Assembly (NCBI RefSeq): GCF_000227685.2
Contig: NZ_CP007029.1
Span: forward strand, 532,501 to 596,500
Length of the DNA stretch: 64,000 bases
Source: Thioalkalivibrio paradoxus ARh 1
GTDB taxonomy: Bacteria > Pseudomonadota > Gammaproteobacteria > Ectothiorhodospirales > Ectothiorhodospiraceae
Reading direction: 5' to 3'
The notes beneath the pieces were generated by a model, which made no database searches, was not told the DNA's origin, and worked only from the letters and a program-made list of their open reading frames with translations. A program made the position numbers and the translations under genes. Shown piece after piece: positions 39,288-48,929 of the stretch (its first letter is position 1; every line of letters begins with the position of its first letter).

Positions 39288-40130
39288 ATGACGAACATTG
39301 CCGCGATCCAGATGGCGTCCGGACCCCAGCCCCAGGCCAACCTGCTGGAGGCGAAGCGCCTGCTCCGGGAGGCGGCGGAGAAGGGCGCGAAGCTGGCGGT
39401 GCTGCCCGAGAACTTCGCGATGATGGGCATGCAGGAAACCGACGTGCTGAAGATTGCCGAGGATCCTCGGGACGGCCCCCTCCAGACCTTTCTCGCGGAG
39501 CAGGCGCGGCGCCTCGGGATCTGGCTGGTGGGGGGCACGATCCCGCTGAAGACGCTCCGCGGCGACCGTGCCCGTTCGACCTGCATGGTGTTCGACGACC
39601 AGGGCGAGCGGGTCGCCCGCTACGACAAGCTGCACCTGTTCGACGTGCGTCTCCCGGATGGCGACGAGCGCTACACCGAGTCGCGAATCTACGAGCCGGG
39701 CGAGCAAATCGTCACGCTCGATACGCCTTTTGGGCGGATGGGGCTGGCGGTTTGTTACGATCTGCGCTTCCCGGAACTGTTCCGAGGCTTGCTGGACCAA
39801 GGTGCGGAATTTGTGGCGATGCCGGCCGCGTTCACCGCGCAGACCGGGCAGGCACACTGGGACATCCTGCTGCGGGCGCGGGCGATCGAGAACCAGATGT
39901 TCATGCTGGCCGCGGCCCAGGGCGGGTTCCACGTGAACGGTCGCGAGACCTACGGGCACAGCGCGCTGATCGACCCCTGGGGCCGCGTCGTCGCGCAGCT
40001 CGGGCGTAACCCGGGGGTGCTGGTCGCCGATCTCGGCTGTGAATGCGTCGGCCGGATCCGCACGCTGTTCCCGGCAGTGCAGCACCGGCGGCTCGCCTGC
40101 GAAGTCGAGGTTGCCCCGACCTCCAGTTGA
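39288..40130 (+). CDS. Carbon-nitrogen (nitrilase) family hydrolase
   Basis: A 280-residue amidase with the Glu-Lys-Cys triad visible: E in [12 protein letters not shown] in [10 protein letters not shown] and C in [11 protein letters not shown]. It belongs to the Nit1-type branch, which includes deaminated glutathione amidases, so repair of deaminated glutathione is the best guess. The ATG at 39288 was chosen because the beta strand NIAAIQMAS follows at once; a GTG nine bases earlier is possible. It lies between yhdP and tldD, a common arrangement outside the enterobacteria. Confidence 0.9.
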   Translation: MTNIAAIQMASGPQPQANLLEAKRLLREAAEKGAKLAVLPENFAMMGMQETDVLKIAEDPRDGPLQTFLAEQARRLGIWLVGGTIPLKTLRGDRARSTCMVFDDQGERVARYDKLHLFDVRLPDGDERYTESRIYEPGEQIVTLDTPFGRMGLAVCYDLRFPELFRGLLDQGAEFVAMPAAFTAQTGQAHWDILLRARAIENQMFMLAAAQGGFHVNGRETYGHSALIDPWGRVVAQLGRNPGVLVADLGCECVGRIRTLFPAVQHRRLACEVEVAPTSS

Positions 40131-40167
40131 GGGACCGGGCTCCACCATTCCAACCGGCGGAAACACG

Positions 40168-41610
40168 ATGATCGATAGTCTTGTGCGCGAAACCCTCCTG
40201 GACCCTGGCGGCGTGACCGAGTCGCAGCTTGGCGAGGTACTGGCAGCGGCGTTCGGGCGTGGCACCGATGGCGGCGACTGCTATTTCCAGTTCGTCTGCC
40301 ATGAGGGCTGGTCCCTGGAAGACGGGCTGGTCAAGAGCGCGAGTTTCAACATCGAGCGGGGGGTGGGCATCCGGGTGATCGCCGGCGAACAGACCGGTTT
40401 TGCCTACTCGGACGAGATCACGCTGCCGGCGATGCTCGAGGCCGGCCGTACCGCGCGCAGCATTGCCCGGAGCGGCCAGACGGCGTCGGCGGCGGTGCGC
40501 CCCGGTGCCATGCGGGATGTGCCGCTGTACCTTCCGGTCGACCCGCTGGGCTCGCTGGATGAAGGGCGCAAGATCGAGTTGCTGAAACATGTCGATGCGG
40601 TGGCCCGCGCGGCCGACCCGCGCGTGACCCAGGTGATCTGTTCGCTCTCCGGCGTTCGGGAAATGGTGCTGGTGCTGAATGCCGAGGGCGAACTGGTCAC
40701 CGACCTGCGCCCGCTGGTGCGGCTGAACGTGCAGGTGCTGGTGGAGCAGGACGGCCGGCGCGAATCGGGCAATGCCGGCGGCGGCGGCCGTTCGGGCTAC
40801 GAGTATTTCACCGAGGGTGACCGGGCCGGAGGCTATGCCCGCGAGGCAGTGCGGCAGGCATTGGTGAACCTCGAGGCGGTCGATGCCCCGGCCGGGACGA
40901 TGAAGGTCGTGCTCGGACCCGGGTGGCCCGGGGTTCTGCTGCACGAGGCGATCGGGCATGGCCTGGAAGGCGATTTCAACCGCAAGGGAACCTCGGCCTT
41001 CGCCGGGCGGATCGGCGAGCGCGTGGCCGCCGCGGGCATCACCATCGTCGACGACGGCACGCTGCCCGGCCGGCGCGGCTCGCTGAACGTGGATGACGAA
41101 GGAACGGTCACGCAGCGGACGGTGCTGATCGAGGACGGCATTCTGCGTGGCTACATGCAGGATCGCCTGAACGGACGCCTGAGCGGCAGCCAGTCCACGG
41201 GCAACGGCCGGCGCGAGTCCTACGCCCATCTGCCGATGCCGCGCATGACCAACACCTACATGCTTGCGGGCGACCGGGCGCCGGAGGAAATCATCGCCTC
41301 GGTGGACCGCGGGCTCTATGCGGTCAACTTCGGCGGCGGTCAGGTCGACATCACCTCCGGCAAGTTCGTGTTCTCGGCATCCGAGGCCTACCTGATCGAA
41401 AACGGGCGGGTGACCCGTCCCGTGAAGGGCGCTACCCTGATCGGCAACGGTCCGGATGTGCTGACCCGGGTTTCGATGATCGGGAACGATCTCGAACTGG
41501 ATACCGGGGTGGGCACCTGTGGCAAGGAAGGGCAGGGCGTTCCGGTCGGTGTCGGGCAGCCGACCCTGCGGGTCGACGGCATGACCGTCGGCGGCACCCA
41601 GGCGCTGTGA
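40168..41610 (+). CDS. tldD: Metalloprotease TldD
   Basis: A 480-residue subunit of the TldD/TldE protease. The metal-binding motif [11 protein letters not shown] is complete, which marks this as the catalytic partner. Downstream blocks [12 protein letters not shown] and SESYAH-like [17 protein letters not shown] are canonical. The heterodimer degrades unfolded peptides and matures microcin-type peptides or CcdA. The start ATG 40168 gives the usual length. pmbA (tldE) follows 110 nt later. Confidence 0.96.
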   Translation: MIDSLVRETLLDPGGVTESQLGEVLAAAFGRGTDGGDCYFQFVCHEGWSLEDGLVKSASFNIERGVGIRVIAGEQTGFAYSDEITLPAMLEAGRTARSIARSGQTASAAVRPGAMRDVPLYLPVDPLGSLDEGRKIELLKHVDAVARAADPRVTQVICSLSGVREMVLVLNAEGELVTDLRPLVRLNVQVLVEQDGRRESGNAGGGGRSGYEYFTEGDRAGGYAREAVRQALVNLEAVDAPAGTMKVVLGPGWPGVLLHEAIGHGLEGDFNRKGTSAFAGRIGERVAAAGITIVDDGTLPGRRGSLNVDDEGTVTQRTVLIEDGILRGYMQDRLNGRLSGSQSTGNGRRESYAHLPMPRMTNTYMLAGDRAPEEIIASVDRGLYAVNFGGGQVDITSGKFVFSASEAYLIENGRVTRPVKGATLIGNGPDVLTRVSMIGNDLELDTGVGTCGKEGQGVPVGVGQPTLRVDGMTVGGTQAL

Positions 41611-41720
41611 CCGGGCGCAGGCCTGGTCACAGCGTTTCCCACCGTCTCACCCAGGCCGCGGTTCTGGCGGGCCGCCCGCCGGTCGCCGCAGCCCGGCTCA
41701 ACGCAGTACACGGAATCAGC

Positions 41721-43079
41721 ATGGATCGAACGAACGAGATACAGGCCCTGTCGCACACCGCCGAATCCCTGCAGGAGCGGGTCGCCCGGGTGCTCGAGCA
41801 TGCGCGCGCCTGTGGCGCGTCGGCGGCGCAGGTCGTCGTCAGCCACAACGTCGGACTCAGCGTGACCGTGCGCAGGGGCGAGGTCGAGACGCTGGAACAC
41901 GAGCGGGACCAGCAAATGGCGCTGGTCGCCTATTTCGGGCAGGCCAAGGGCTCTGCGTCGACCACGGATTTCAGTCCCGGGGCGCTGCGGGAGACGGCCG
42001 AGGCGGCCTGCCGGATCGCTCGCCACACCGAGCCGGACCCCTGGTCCGGCCTGCCCGAGGCCGACGCCCAGGCGCGCGACTGGCCCGATCTGGAGCTGGA
42101 CCACCCCTGGGACTGCCCGTCGGACCAGGCGATCGAGCTGGCGCGGAGCACCGAGGCGGCGGGTTTCGCGCTGGACCCGCGCGTGGACAACTCCGAGGGC
42201 GCGAGCGTCGGCACCCGCCGCGCGATGTTCTGGCTGGGCGACAGTCAGGGTTTCATGGGTGGGTACTGCAGCACGCGGCACACGATCTCCTGTGCGCTCG
42301 TGGCGCGCGATGCGGGCGGAATGCAGCGGGACTACGAGTACACCGTGGCACGCGACGCCGGGGACCTGGCCGAAGCCGAAACTGTGGGTCGGGTGGCGGC
42401 GGAGCGTGCGCTGAGACGGCTCGGAGCGCGCAAGCTTGCCACGCGGACCTGCCCGGTCCTGTTCGTGCCGGAGATGGCGCGCTCGCTGATCGGCAGCTTC
42501 ACGCGCGCGATCGGCGGGTCCGCCCAGTATCGCCGCAGCTCGTTCCTGCTCGATGCCGCCGGGCAGCAGGTGTTTCCCGACTGGATGCAAATCGACGAAC
42601 GGCCGCTGTTGCCGGGGGCGCTCGGAAGTGCACCGTTCGATGGCGAGGGGGTGCGTACCCGGGAACGGGCGCTGGTCGCCGGCGGCGTGCTCGAGAGCTA
42701 TATTCTCGACAGCTATTCCGCGCGCCGTCTGGGGCTGCAGACGACGGGGAACGCCGGAGGCGCACGCAACGTCACGGTAAGGCCGTATCCGGGCGACCGT
42801 GGCTTTGCCGATCTGCTCGCGGACATGGGCACCGGCCTGCTGGTCACCGAGCTGATCGGCCAGGGGGTGAACCAAGTGACCGGAGACTACTCGCGGGGCG
42901 CTGCCGGGTTCTGGGTGGAAAACGGCGCGATCGCCTACCCGGTCGAGGAAATCACCATCGCGGGCAATCTCCGCGACATGTATCGGCGGATCGCCGCGGT
43001 TGGAAACGACACCGACCTGCGCGGCAACACCCGCACCGGGTCCGTGCTGATCGAGTCGATGACCGTCGCCGGCGACTGA
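41721..43079 (+). CDS. pmbA: Metalloprotease-like partner PmbA (TldE)
   Basis: A 452-residue paralogue of TldD that lacks the HExxxH motif, as expected for the non-catalytic TldE/PmbA subunit. Family blocks include VRRGEVETLEHERDQQMALVAYFG in two stretches and LVTELIGQGVNQVTGDYSRGAAGFWVENG likewise. The ATG at 41721 gives the usual length. It is separated from tldD by 110 nt and converges with the DUF3108 gene. Confidence 0.95.
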   Translation: MDRTNEIQALSHTAESLQERVARVLEHARACGASAAQVVVSHNVGLSVTVRRGEVETLEHERDQQMALVAYFGQAKGSASTTDFSPGALRETAEAACRIARHTEPDPWSGLPEADAQARDWPDLELDHPWDCPSDQAIELARSTEAAGFALDPRVDNSEGASVGTRRAMFWLGDSQGFMGGYCSTRHTISCALVARDAGGMQRDYEYTVARDAGDLAEAETVGRVAAERALRRLGARKLATRTCPVLFVPEMARSLIGSFTRAIGGSAQYRRSSFLLDAAGQQVFPDWMQIDERPLLPGALGSAPFDGEGVRTRERALVAGGVLESYILDSYSARRLGLQTTGNAGGARNVTVRPYPGDRGFADLLADMGTGLLVTELIGQGVNQVTGDYSRGAAGFWVENGAIAYPVEEITIAGNLRDMYRRIAAVGNDTDLRGNTRTGSVLIESMTVAGD

Positions 43080-43113
43080 TCATCGGCCGACGGTTGCCGG
43101 GTCGAAGGGCCGG

Positions 43114-43863
43114 TCAGCGGCTGTCCGTGCCGGGTGCGGTCAGCGGGTCGTGCCACTCCAGGCGGGTCAGATTCAGCTGGTAGATCGATCCGTCGGCCTC
43201 GTAGTCCAGCCGTACCGGAAGATAGCCGAGATCCTTGGCGAACCAGCTCGACAGCGCCACGTCGCTGTCGGCATCGCGGCGCGTGATCTGCACCGTATCG
43301 AATCGGCCCAGCGCTGTGTCCAGCCGCTCGGTGCCTTCGCGCCCCATACGGTAGCTGCGGAGTCGGGTACGTTCGAGTATGGTGACCTGCATCACGTTCT
43401 CGAGCGCGCCGCGGCGCAGCGCGTCCATGGTCAGATAGATCGAGGACAGAAAGTCCTGGGTGCCTTCCGGGACCTCGAGGTCGAAGTGATCCTGACCCAC
43501 CCGGCCCTGGGCGCGGCCGCTGGTCCAGTCGAAGCGGGTCTCGACGCGCCGTTCACGGCGCGGCGTGATCTGGACGCTGCGCGACTGCAGCGGCCGGATT
43601 TCCGTGCCGTCGACCTGGAACAGGGTCTCGCGGTTGAATTCGAAGCGTCCGAGCAGGCGCAGGTAGCCGGATACATGCGCGTCCATCGCCATTCTCAGGT
43701 TCTCGCCCTCATGGCTGAGAGTGCTCTGCACGGTCAGTGTGTTGCCGAAGACACTTGCCTCGTAGGTGGCGGTGTACCCCGGGAAGGGCTCTGGCGTGGA
43801 AGCCGATGCCGGGGCGTTCGCGATACCCGCGAGCATCAGCAGGGTCAGGGGGAGCCAATGCAT
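43114..43863 (-). CDS. DUF3108 periplasmic protein
   Basis: A 249-residue protein with a clear signal peptide ([21 protein letters not shown]) and a beta-rich domain of the DUF3108 family (YTATYEASVFGNTLTVQSTL at the start, then SSWFAKDLGYLPVRLDYE). The function is unknown; an envelope location is likely. It overlaps the 3' end of purN by 19 nt and completes a purM-purN-DUF3108 unit. Confidence 0.88.
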   Translation of the reverse strand: MHWLPLTLLMLAGIANAPASASTPEPFPGYTATYEASVFGNTLTVQSTLSHEGENLRMAMDAHVSGYLRLLGRFEFNRETLFQVDGTEIRPLQSRSVQITPRRERRVETRFDWTSGRAQGRVGQDHFDLEVPEGTQDFLSSIYLTMDALRRGALENVMQVTILERTRLRSYRMGREGTERLDTALGRFDTVQITRRDADSDVALSSWFAKDLGYLPVRLDYEADGSIYQLNLTRLEWHDPLTAPGTDSR

Positions 43864-44579
43864 TGTGTCGCGGCCTCCGGCAGATCGTCCAGCAGTAGCG
43901 GGCGTTCCAGTGGTTGCCCGTCGTAGAGCACCGTGCCCCCGGCGCACTGAACGCGTCCTGAACAGATCAGCGCGACCGCCGCAGGGTACAGTCGATGTTC
44001 GGCCAGCTGGACGCGAGCCGCGAGCGTTTCGCCGGTGTCGCCCGGGCACACCGGCACCTGGGCCTGCATGATCACCGGGCCGCCGTCGAGTTCCGAGGTC
44101 ACGAAATGCACGCTGGCCCCGTGGGTCGACATTCCCGCGGCCAAGGCCCGCGCATGCGTGTCCAGGCCGCGCAGCGCGGGCAGCAGCGAGGGGTGAATGT
44201 TCACCATCCGGCCGGCGAACCGCGCCACGAACTCCGGTGTCAGCACGCGCATGAAGCCCGCGAGAATCACGAGGTCCGGGGCGCTGGATTCCAGTGTCGC
44301 CGCGAGCTCCCGGTCGAACGCCGCCCGGTCCGGGAACCTGCGGTGATCCACCACCGTCTGCTCGATTCCCGCCGCCCGCGCATGTTCCAGCCCTGGTGCC
44401 CCGGGGCGGTTGGAGACGACCGTGATGATCCTGCCGTCGATCCGCCCGTCGGTGCAGGCGTCGATCAGCGCCTTCAGATTGCTGCCGCGCCCGGAGATCA
44501 GCACGGCCAGCCTCCGCGGACGCGAGCGGGCGCGATCCGGGCCGGCGAATGGCTGCGGTTCTTCAGCCCCCGGCGTCAT
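43845..44579 (-). CDS. purN: Phosphoribosylglycinamide formyltransferase 1
   Basis: A 244-residue folate-dependent transformylase of purine synthesis converting GAR to FGAR. The phosphate loop is [10 protein letters not shown], the catalytic Asn-His pair is in [14 protein letters not shown], and the catalytic aspartate region is [13 protein letters not shown]. The protein is about 20-30 residues longer than E. coli PurN at the N-terminus. Its start overlaps the purM stop as ATGA. Confidence 0.96.
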   Translation of the reverse strand: MTPGAEEPQPFAGPDRARSRPRRLAVLISGRGSNLKALIDACTDGRIDGRIITVVSNRPGAPGLEHARAAGIEQTVVDHRRFPDRAAFDRELAATLESSAPDLVILAGFMRVLTPEFVARFAGRMVNIHPSLLPALRGLDTHARALAAGMSTHGASVHFVTSELDGGPVIMQAQVPVCPGDTGETLAARVQLAEHRLYPAAVALICSGRVQCAGGTVLYDGQPLERPLLLDDLPEAATQCIGSP

Positions 44580-45637
44580 GTGCTGAGGTAGCGCACCGAA
44601 GGGGGACCGGCCCCGTGCACCACCCTCCCGATCGCCCATGCCGGGATTCCCGCCAGCGCCAGCTCCGAGGTCGCTGCGTCCACCGCCGATTCCGGCAACA
44701 CGACGATCATGCCGATTCCGCAGTTGAAGGTGCGCAGCATCTCCGGCTCGTCGATGTCGCCGGCGACCTGGATCCAGTCGAACACCGGCGGCCGTGGCCA
44801 TTCCGCGAGGTCGATCCGAGCCTGCAGGCCCGTGGGCAGTACGCGTGGCAGGTTCTCGGTAAGACCGCCCCCGGTGATATGAGCCAGGGCATGGATCGGC
44901 TGCGTCTTCAGCAGTTCGAGCAGCGGGCGCACGTAGATTCGGGTCGGGGCCAGCAAAGCCTCTCCGAGCGTCGGGGACGTCGCGTCCGAACCGTCGAGCG
45001 GCTGCTCGAGGTCGGTGCCGGCGAGTTCCACCACCCGCCGGATCAGCGAGTACCCGTTGGAATGGGGCCCACTCGATGCCAGCCCCAGCAGCACGTCGCC
45101 TGCCTGCACCGAGCTGCCGTCGAGCAGTCGGTCCTTCTCGACGATCCCGACCGCGAAACCCGCCAAGTCGTAGTCCTGGCCGTGGTACATCCCCGGCATC
45201 TCCGCGGTCTCGCCGCCGACCAGTGCGCAGCCGGCCTGCACGCAGCCGTCGGCAATGCCCTTGACCACGTCGGCCGCGATGTCCACGTCGAGACGGCCGG
45301 TGGCGAAGTAATCGAGAAAGAACAGCGGTTCCGCGCCCTGAACGACGATGTCGTTCACGCACATGGCGACCAGATCGATGCCGATGCTGTCGTGTCGCCC
45401 CAGCATCTGCGCCAGCCGCAGCTTGGTGCCGACGCCGTCGGTGCCGGAAACCAGTACCGGCTGACGATACCGGTCGAGCGGCAGTTCGAACAGCGCGCCG
45501 AAGCCGCCGAGGCCAGCGAGCACGCCGGGTCTGCGGGTGCGGGCGGCCTGGGGCTTGATGCGCTCGACCAGCGAGCTGCCTGCCTCGATGTCGACGCCTG
45601 CGTCGCGATAGGTCAGACCACTTCGGGAATCGGGCAT
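44576..45637 (-). CDS. purM: Phosphoribosylformylglycinamidine cyclo-ligase
   Basis: A 353-residue AIR synthetase, the step after PurL. It has the conserved [12 protein letters not shown] segment, [21 protein letters not shown] and the [13 protein letters not shown] loop. The start ATG 45637 gives the usual [15 protein letters not shown] opening. It is first in the purM-purN-DUF3108 unit and is divergent from the CDP-alcohol transferase gene. Confidence 0.97.
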   Translation of the reverse strand: MPDSRSGLTYRDAGVDIEAGSSLVERIKPQAARTRRPGVLAGLGGFGALFELPLDRYRQPVLVSGTDGVGTKLRLAQMLGRHDSIGIDLVAMCVNDIVVQGAEPLFFLDYFATGRLDVDIAADVVKGIADGCVQAGCALVGGETAEMPGMYHGQDYDLAGFAVGIVEKDRLLDGSSVQAGDVLLGLASSGPHSNGYSLIRRVVELAGTDLEQPLDGSDATSPTLGEALLAPTRIYVRPLLELLKTQPIHALAHITGGGLTENLPRVLPTGLQARIDLAEWPRPPVFDWIQVAGDIDEPEMLRTFNCGIGMIVVLPESAVDAATSELALAGIPAWAIGRVVHGAGPPSVRYLST

Positions 45638-45846
45638 GGGGGATCTCGTCGATCGGGGCATGAAATGGTAGCGAGCGCGCGGTGCGCATGCAAAAGGGGC
45701 TCCGGAAATCGGGCGGGCCTGTGCTATGTTGCGCGCTGGTTGCCGGGGCGGTCGAGGTTCTGGAGCGTGGTGTTGTTTCGACAAGGAACGGGGACGGGCG
45801 GCAGTAGCCGGGGACATGCCCTGCCCGCGTGTGCCCGCTGACCCGC

Positions 45847-46422
45847 ATGCGCCTGCATCACATTCCCAATGCCGTCACCGCGTCGCGCATCGTGCTGACC
45901 GTGCCGATCGTCTGGTTCATGTACCGGGGCGATTACTGGCCGGCGTTGGCGCTGCTGTCGGTCGCGGGTCTGACCGATGCACTGGATGGCTACCTGGTCC
46001 GCCGCTACGGTTGGAAGACGGCGTTGGGTGCCTGGCTCGATCCGGCCGCGGACAAGATCCTGATGCTCGGCGTCTATCTTGCGGTGACCTTGTCCGGGTT
46101 GCTGCCGCTCTGGCTGCTGTTTCTGGTCGTCGGGCGCGACCTGTGGCTGACGCTGGGGTCGCTGGCCTACCGGCGCTGGGTCGGGCCCCTGCAGATCGAG
46201 CCGCTGATGATCAGCAAGGTCAATACCTTCTTCCAGATCCTGCTGGTGCTCGGTGCGATCCTGAAGGTCGGCATTCTGGATCTCGATCCGCTGTGGGTGC
46301 AGACCCTGATCGTGGTCGTGAGCCTGACCACCGTGCTCAGCGGACTGGCCTATACCGCGATCTGGGGCTGGCGTGCCTGGGTCCACTTCTTTCCGTCGGC
46401 CGATGCCGGGCGTGGGGCATGA
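45847..46422 (+). CDS. CDP-alcohol phosphatidyltransferase family protein
   Basis: A 191-residue membrane enzyme with about five to six transmembrane helices. The signature [10 protein letters not shown]...GAWLDPAAD matches DG-x2-AR-x8-G-x3-D-x3-D except that Ala is replaced by Val. It resembles PgsA-type phosphatidylglycerophosphate synthases but could be cardiolipin- or other phospholipid-forming. ATG 45847 was chosen; a GTG at 45829 would add six residues. It is upstream of hda, a common gammaproteobacterial arrangement. Confidence 0.88.
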   Translation: MRLHHIPNAVTASRIVLTVPIVWFMYRGDYWPALALLSVAGLTDALDGYLVRRYGWKTALGAWLDPAADKILMLGVYLAVTLSGLLPLWLLFLVVGRDLWLTLGSLAYRRWVGPLQIEPLMISKVNTFFQILLVLGAILKVGILDLDPLWVQTLIVVVSLTTVLSGLAYTAIWGWRAWVHFFPSADAGRGA

Positions 46423-46504
46423 GCCGCTCTGCCGCGCCCTTGCTGAAGCCGGCATCCGGTTCTTCCCGCGGCGGTTACCATCCTGCCCGGGAATCGGGGG
46501 TGTG

Positions 46505-47239
46505 ATGACGCATCAGCAGTTGCCGCTGGATCTGAGGCTGCGAGACAGCTCGCGGTTCGAAACGTTTCATGCCGGAAGCAACGGTCTTGCCGTCGCCGCG
46601 GTGCAGGCCGTCGCGCGGCCCCTCGCGGAGGCCGGTCGCGCGGAGCGCCAGGTCTACCTTCACGGAGGTGCCGGGTCCGGCAAGACGCACCTGCTTCAGG
46701 CGGCCTGTCACGAGGCCTTTTCCCGTGGCCAGCGCTGCGGGTACCTGCCGCTTGCGGAATTCGAGGCCCGGGACCCGGCGGCCGTACTCGAGGCGCTGGA
46801 TCAGCTGGACCTGCTGGTGCTCGACGATCTGCAGGCGGTGGCCGGGCACCCGGGATGGGAGCGGGCGCTGTTCGGACTGATCAACCGGGTCCGGGATCGT
46901 GCCGGCCGTCTCGTGCTGGCGGCACGGGCCGGGCCGGACGGGATCGGCTGCCGGCTTCCGGATCTGGTGTCACGTCTTGCCTGGGGGCCGGTGTTCCGGT
47001 TGGAACAGCCCGACGAGGCCGGGATCCGGACCATCCTGCAACAGCGGGCTGCGCAGCGGGGGCTCACGCTGGGTACCGCGGTGGCGGACTACCTGCTGCG
47101 CCACGAGTCTCGCGATCTGGACCGGCTGCTCCGGCTGCTGGACCGGCTGGACCTGGCCGCGCTGGCCGAGCAACGGCGGCTGACGGTCCCGTTCGTGCGC
47201 GCCCAGCTGCGACGGCTATCGATCGCCGACGGCGACTGA
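46505..47239 (+). CDS. hda: DnaA regulatory inactivator Hda
   Basis: A 244-residue AAA+ protein homologous to the DnaA ATPase domain. The N-terminal clamp-binding motif QLPLDL is at residues 5-10, Walker A GGAGSGKT is near 54-61, and Walker B is LLVLDDLQAV. With the DNA-loaded sliding clamp it stimulates ATP hydrolysis by DnaA to limit initiation. The clamp motif at the extreme N-terminus fixes the start at ATG 46505. It converges with the DUF2069 gene, with only eight nt between them. Confidence 0.94.
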   Translation: MTHQQLPLDLRLRDSSRFETFHAGSNGLAVAAVQAVARPLAEAGRAERQVYLHGGAGSGKTHLLQAACHEAFSRGQRCGYLPLAEFEARDPAAVLEALDQLDLLVLDDLQAVAGHPGWERALFGLINRVRDRAGRLVLAARAGPDGIGCRLPDLVSRLAWGPVFRLEQPDEAGIRTILQQRAAQRGLTLGTAVADYLLRHESRDLDRLLRLLDRLDLAALAEQRRLTVPFVRAQLRRLSIADGD

Positions 47240-47247
47240 CTGACCGG

Positions 47248-47625
47248 TTACCCGGTGCCGGGTCCGGTTCCCTGGCGGTTCGCACGCGCAAGCGGGCGTT
47301 GCCCGCGCACAACCAGCAGGCAGCCGGCGAACAGCATCAGCGCGAACGCCAGCATCGACAGGCCGTAGACCCGCCCGTCCGGCGTTGCGGCCAGCGTGAT
47401 GCCCAGCGCTACGTAGAACAGCGACAGCAGCGTGGTCCAGGCGTGGGTGTACGGCCGGCCGTGCAGCAGCCCGCGAAGCGGGGCCAGCAGCGGCAGCAGC
47501 AGGAGCGCCAGCACCAGCGCTCGCGGCAGGTGTTCCGGCGGCGCGATCAGCGTCGTCCACAGCAGGATCAGGAAGAACAGGCCGAAGAATCCGGCCAGGG
47601 TGAGCCAGCGGCCGGCCGTTTTCAC
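47248..47625 (-). CDS. DUF2069 membrane protein
   Basis: A 125-residue inner-membrane protein with four hydrophobic helices and the DUF2069 pattern around HLPRALVLALLLLPLLAPLRGLLHGRPYTHAW in two stretches. The function is unknown. Its start overlaps the wrbA stop by four bases, and arsC-wrbA-DUF2069 next to hda is a recurring cluster in gammaproteobacteria. Confidence 0.87.
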   Translation of the reverse strand: MKTAGRWLTLAGFFGLFFLILLWTTLIAPPEHLPRALVLALLLLPLLAPLRGLLHGRPYTHAWTTLLSLFYVALGITLAATPDGRVYGLSMLAFALMLFAGCLLVVRGQRPLARANRQGTGPGTG

Positions 47626-48224
47626 TGTGGCCTGTCGGCGGCGAGGCGCGAGGCCAGGCGCGCGACGCGCTCGCCCAGGGCCTCGGCGATTCGCCGCTCG
47701 TCGCGCGTGATCCCGCGCCCGCCGTCGGTGCCGGAGACATGCGACGCGCCGTACGGGCCACCGCCTCCGGTCGTGGTGCCGAGTTCGGGTACGGTGTACG
47801 GCACGCCCACCCAGACCATTCCCTGGTGGATCAGCGGCAGCGCCATCGTCAGCAGTGTGGTCTCCTGTCCGCCGTGCATCGTCGAGGTGCTGGTGAACAG
47901 CCCGAACGGACGGTCGACCAGTGCGCCGCTCGTCCAGAGCCCGCTGGTGCCGTCCAGGAAGTGTTTCAGTGCAGCGGCCATGTTGCCGAAGCGGGTCGGG
48001 GAGCCGAGTACCAGACCGTCGGTTTCCTCGAGATCCCGTGGCGACGCGTAGGGCGGCCCCTGTGTCGGCACCGCGGGCAGCGTTTCGCCGGCGTTCGTGG
48101 TCACCGGAGGCACGGTCCGAACCCGTGCGGTGGCGCCCGATTTTTCCACGCCGGTGGCGACCGCACGCGCCAGCCTGGCGGTGGCGCCGTGCCGGCTGTA
48201 ATACAGCACCAGGATTTCGGCCAT
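47622..48224 (-). CDS. wrbA: NAD(P)H:quinone oxidoreductase WrbA
   Basis: A 200-residue flavodoxin-like protein. The FMN phosphate loop is YYSRHGATARLA, the second FMN segment is LGSPTRFGNMAAALKHFLDGTSGLW in two stretches, and TSTSTMHGGQETTLL is characteristic of WrbA. It performs two-electron reduction of quinones, protecting against oxidative stress. Its ATG overlaps the arsC stop as TGATG, so the pair is translationally coupled. Confidence 0.94.
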   Translation of the reverse strand: MAEILVLYYSRHGATARLARAVATGVEKSGATARVRTVPPVTTNAGETLPAVPTQGPPYASPRDLEETDGLVLGSPTRFGNMAAALKHFLDGTSGLWTSGALVDRPFGLFTSTSTMHGGQETTLLTMALPLIHQGMVWVGVPYTVPELGTTTGGGGPYGASHVSGTDGGRGITRDERRIAEALGERVARLASRLAADRPQ

Positions 48225-48577
48225 CAGAGAATCTCCAGCACCCGCTCGGGAGGACGCCCGATCCGGGCCTGCCCGCCGTGGACCACGATCGGCCGCTCGA
48301 TCAGCTTCGGGTGCTCGACCATCGCCTGAATCAGCTGTTCATCGGATAGCGCCGGATCCTTGAGGCCGAGTTCGCGGTACTCTGCCTCGCCGGTGCGCAG
48401 CAGGTCCCGCGGCCGGATGCCGAGCCGGTTGATCAGATCGGCGAGGGTCGCGCGGTCCGGGGGCGTCTTCAGGTATTCGACGATTTCGGGCTCGATTCCC
48501 TGCTCGCGCAGCAGACTGAGCGCGGCGCGCGACTTGCTGCAGCGCGGGTTGTGGTACATACGGGGGGAATCGGTCAT
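48224..48577 (-). CDS. arsC: Arsenate reductase-like (glutaredoxin-type) protein, YfgD branch
   Basis: A 117-residue ArsC/Spx-family protein with the active cysteine in [13 protein letters not shown] and the basic C-terminal motif [17 protein letters not shown]. It is closest in pattern to E. coli YfgD, which also lies beside hda, so true arsenate reduction is plausible but not certain. The ATG at 48577 gives the usual length. It is first in the arsC-wrbA-DUF2069 unit. Confidence 0.9.
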   Translation of the reverse strand: MTDSPRMYHNPRCSKSRAALSLLREQGIEPEIVEYLKTPPDRATLADLINRLGIRPRDLLRTGEAEYRELGLKDPALSDEQLIQAMVEHPKLIERPIVVHGGQARIGRPPERVLEIL

Positions 48578-48598
48578 TACAGTCTCCGGAGGCGAATC

Positions 48599-48892
48599 AT
48601 GAATGCGGATGCCCATGGTACCGAGGCCCTGCGTTGCCGGGTAACCGGCCGGGTGCAGGGCGTGTTTTTCCGTGCCTCGACCCAGCGCCGCGCGGTCGAA
48701 CTGGGGCTGGTCGGGTACGCGCGCAATCGCTCCGACGGGAGCGTCGAGGTGCTGGCGGTCGGTGCGCCCGCGGCGGTGGCCCAACTGCGCACCTGGCTGG
48801 CCGAGGGACCCCCGGCGGCGCGGGTCAGCGCCGTCGATTGCGAGCCCGTCCCGGTGCCCGAACCGCCACCGCGCGATTTCGGGGTGCGCTGA
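48599..48892 (+). CDS. acyP: Acylphosphatase
   Basis: A 97-residue enzyme that hydrolyses acyl phosphates. The phosphate cradle [12 protein letters not shown] contains the catalytic arginine, and the catalytic asparagine lies in [20 protein letters not shown] stands eight bases before the ATG. It is divergent from arsC, with only 21 nt between the start codons, so the two promoters must overlap. Confidence 0.95.
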   Translation: MNADAHGTEALRCRVTGRVQGVFFRASTQRRAVELGLVGYARNRSDGSVEVLAVGAPAAVAQLRTWLAEGPPAARVSAVDCEPVPVPEPPPRDFGVR

Positions 48893-48929
48893 CGGGCGTG
48901 CCGCCCGCGGTGCGCGGCAGGCCTGAGGG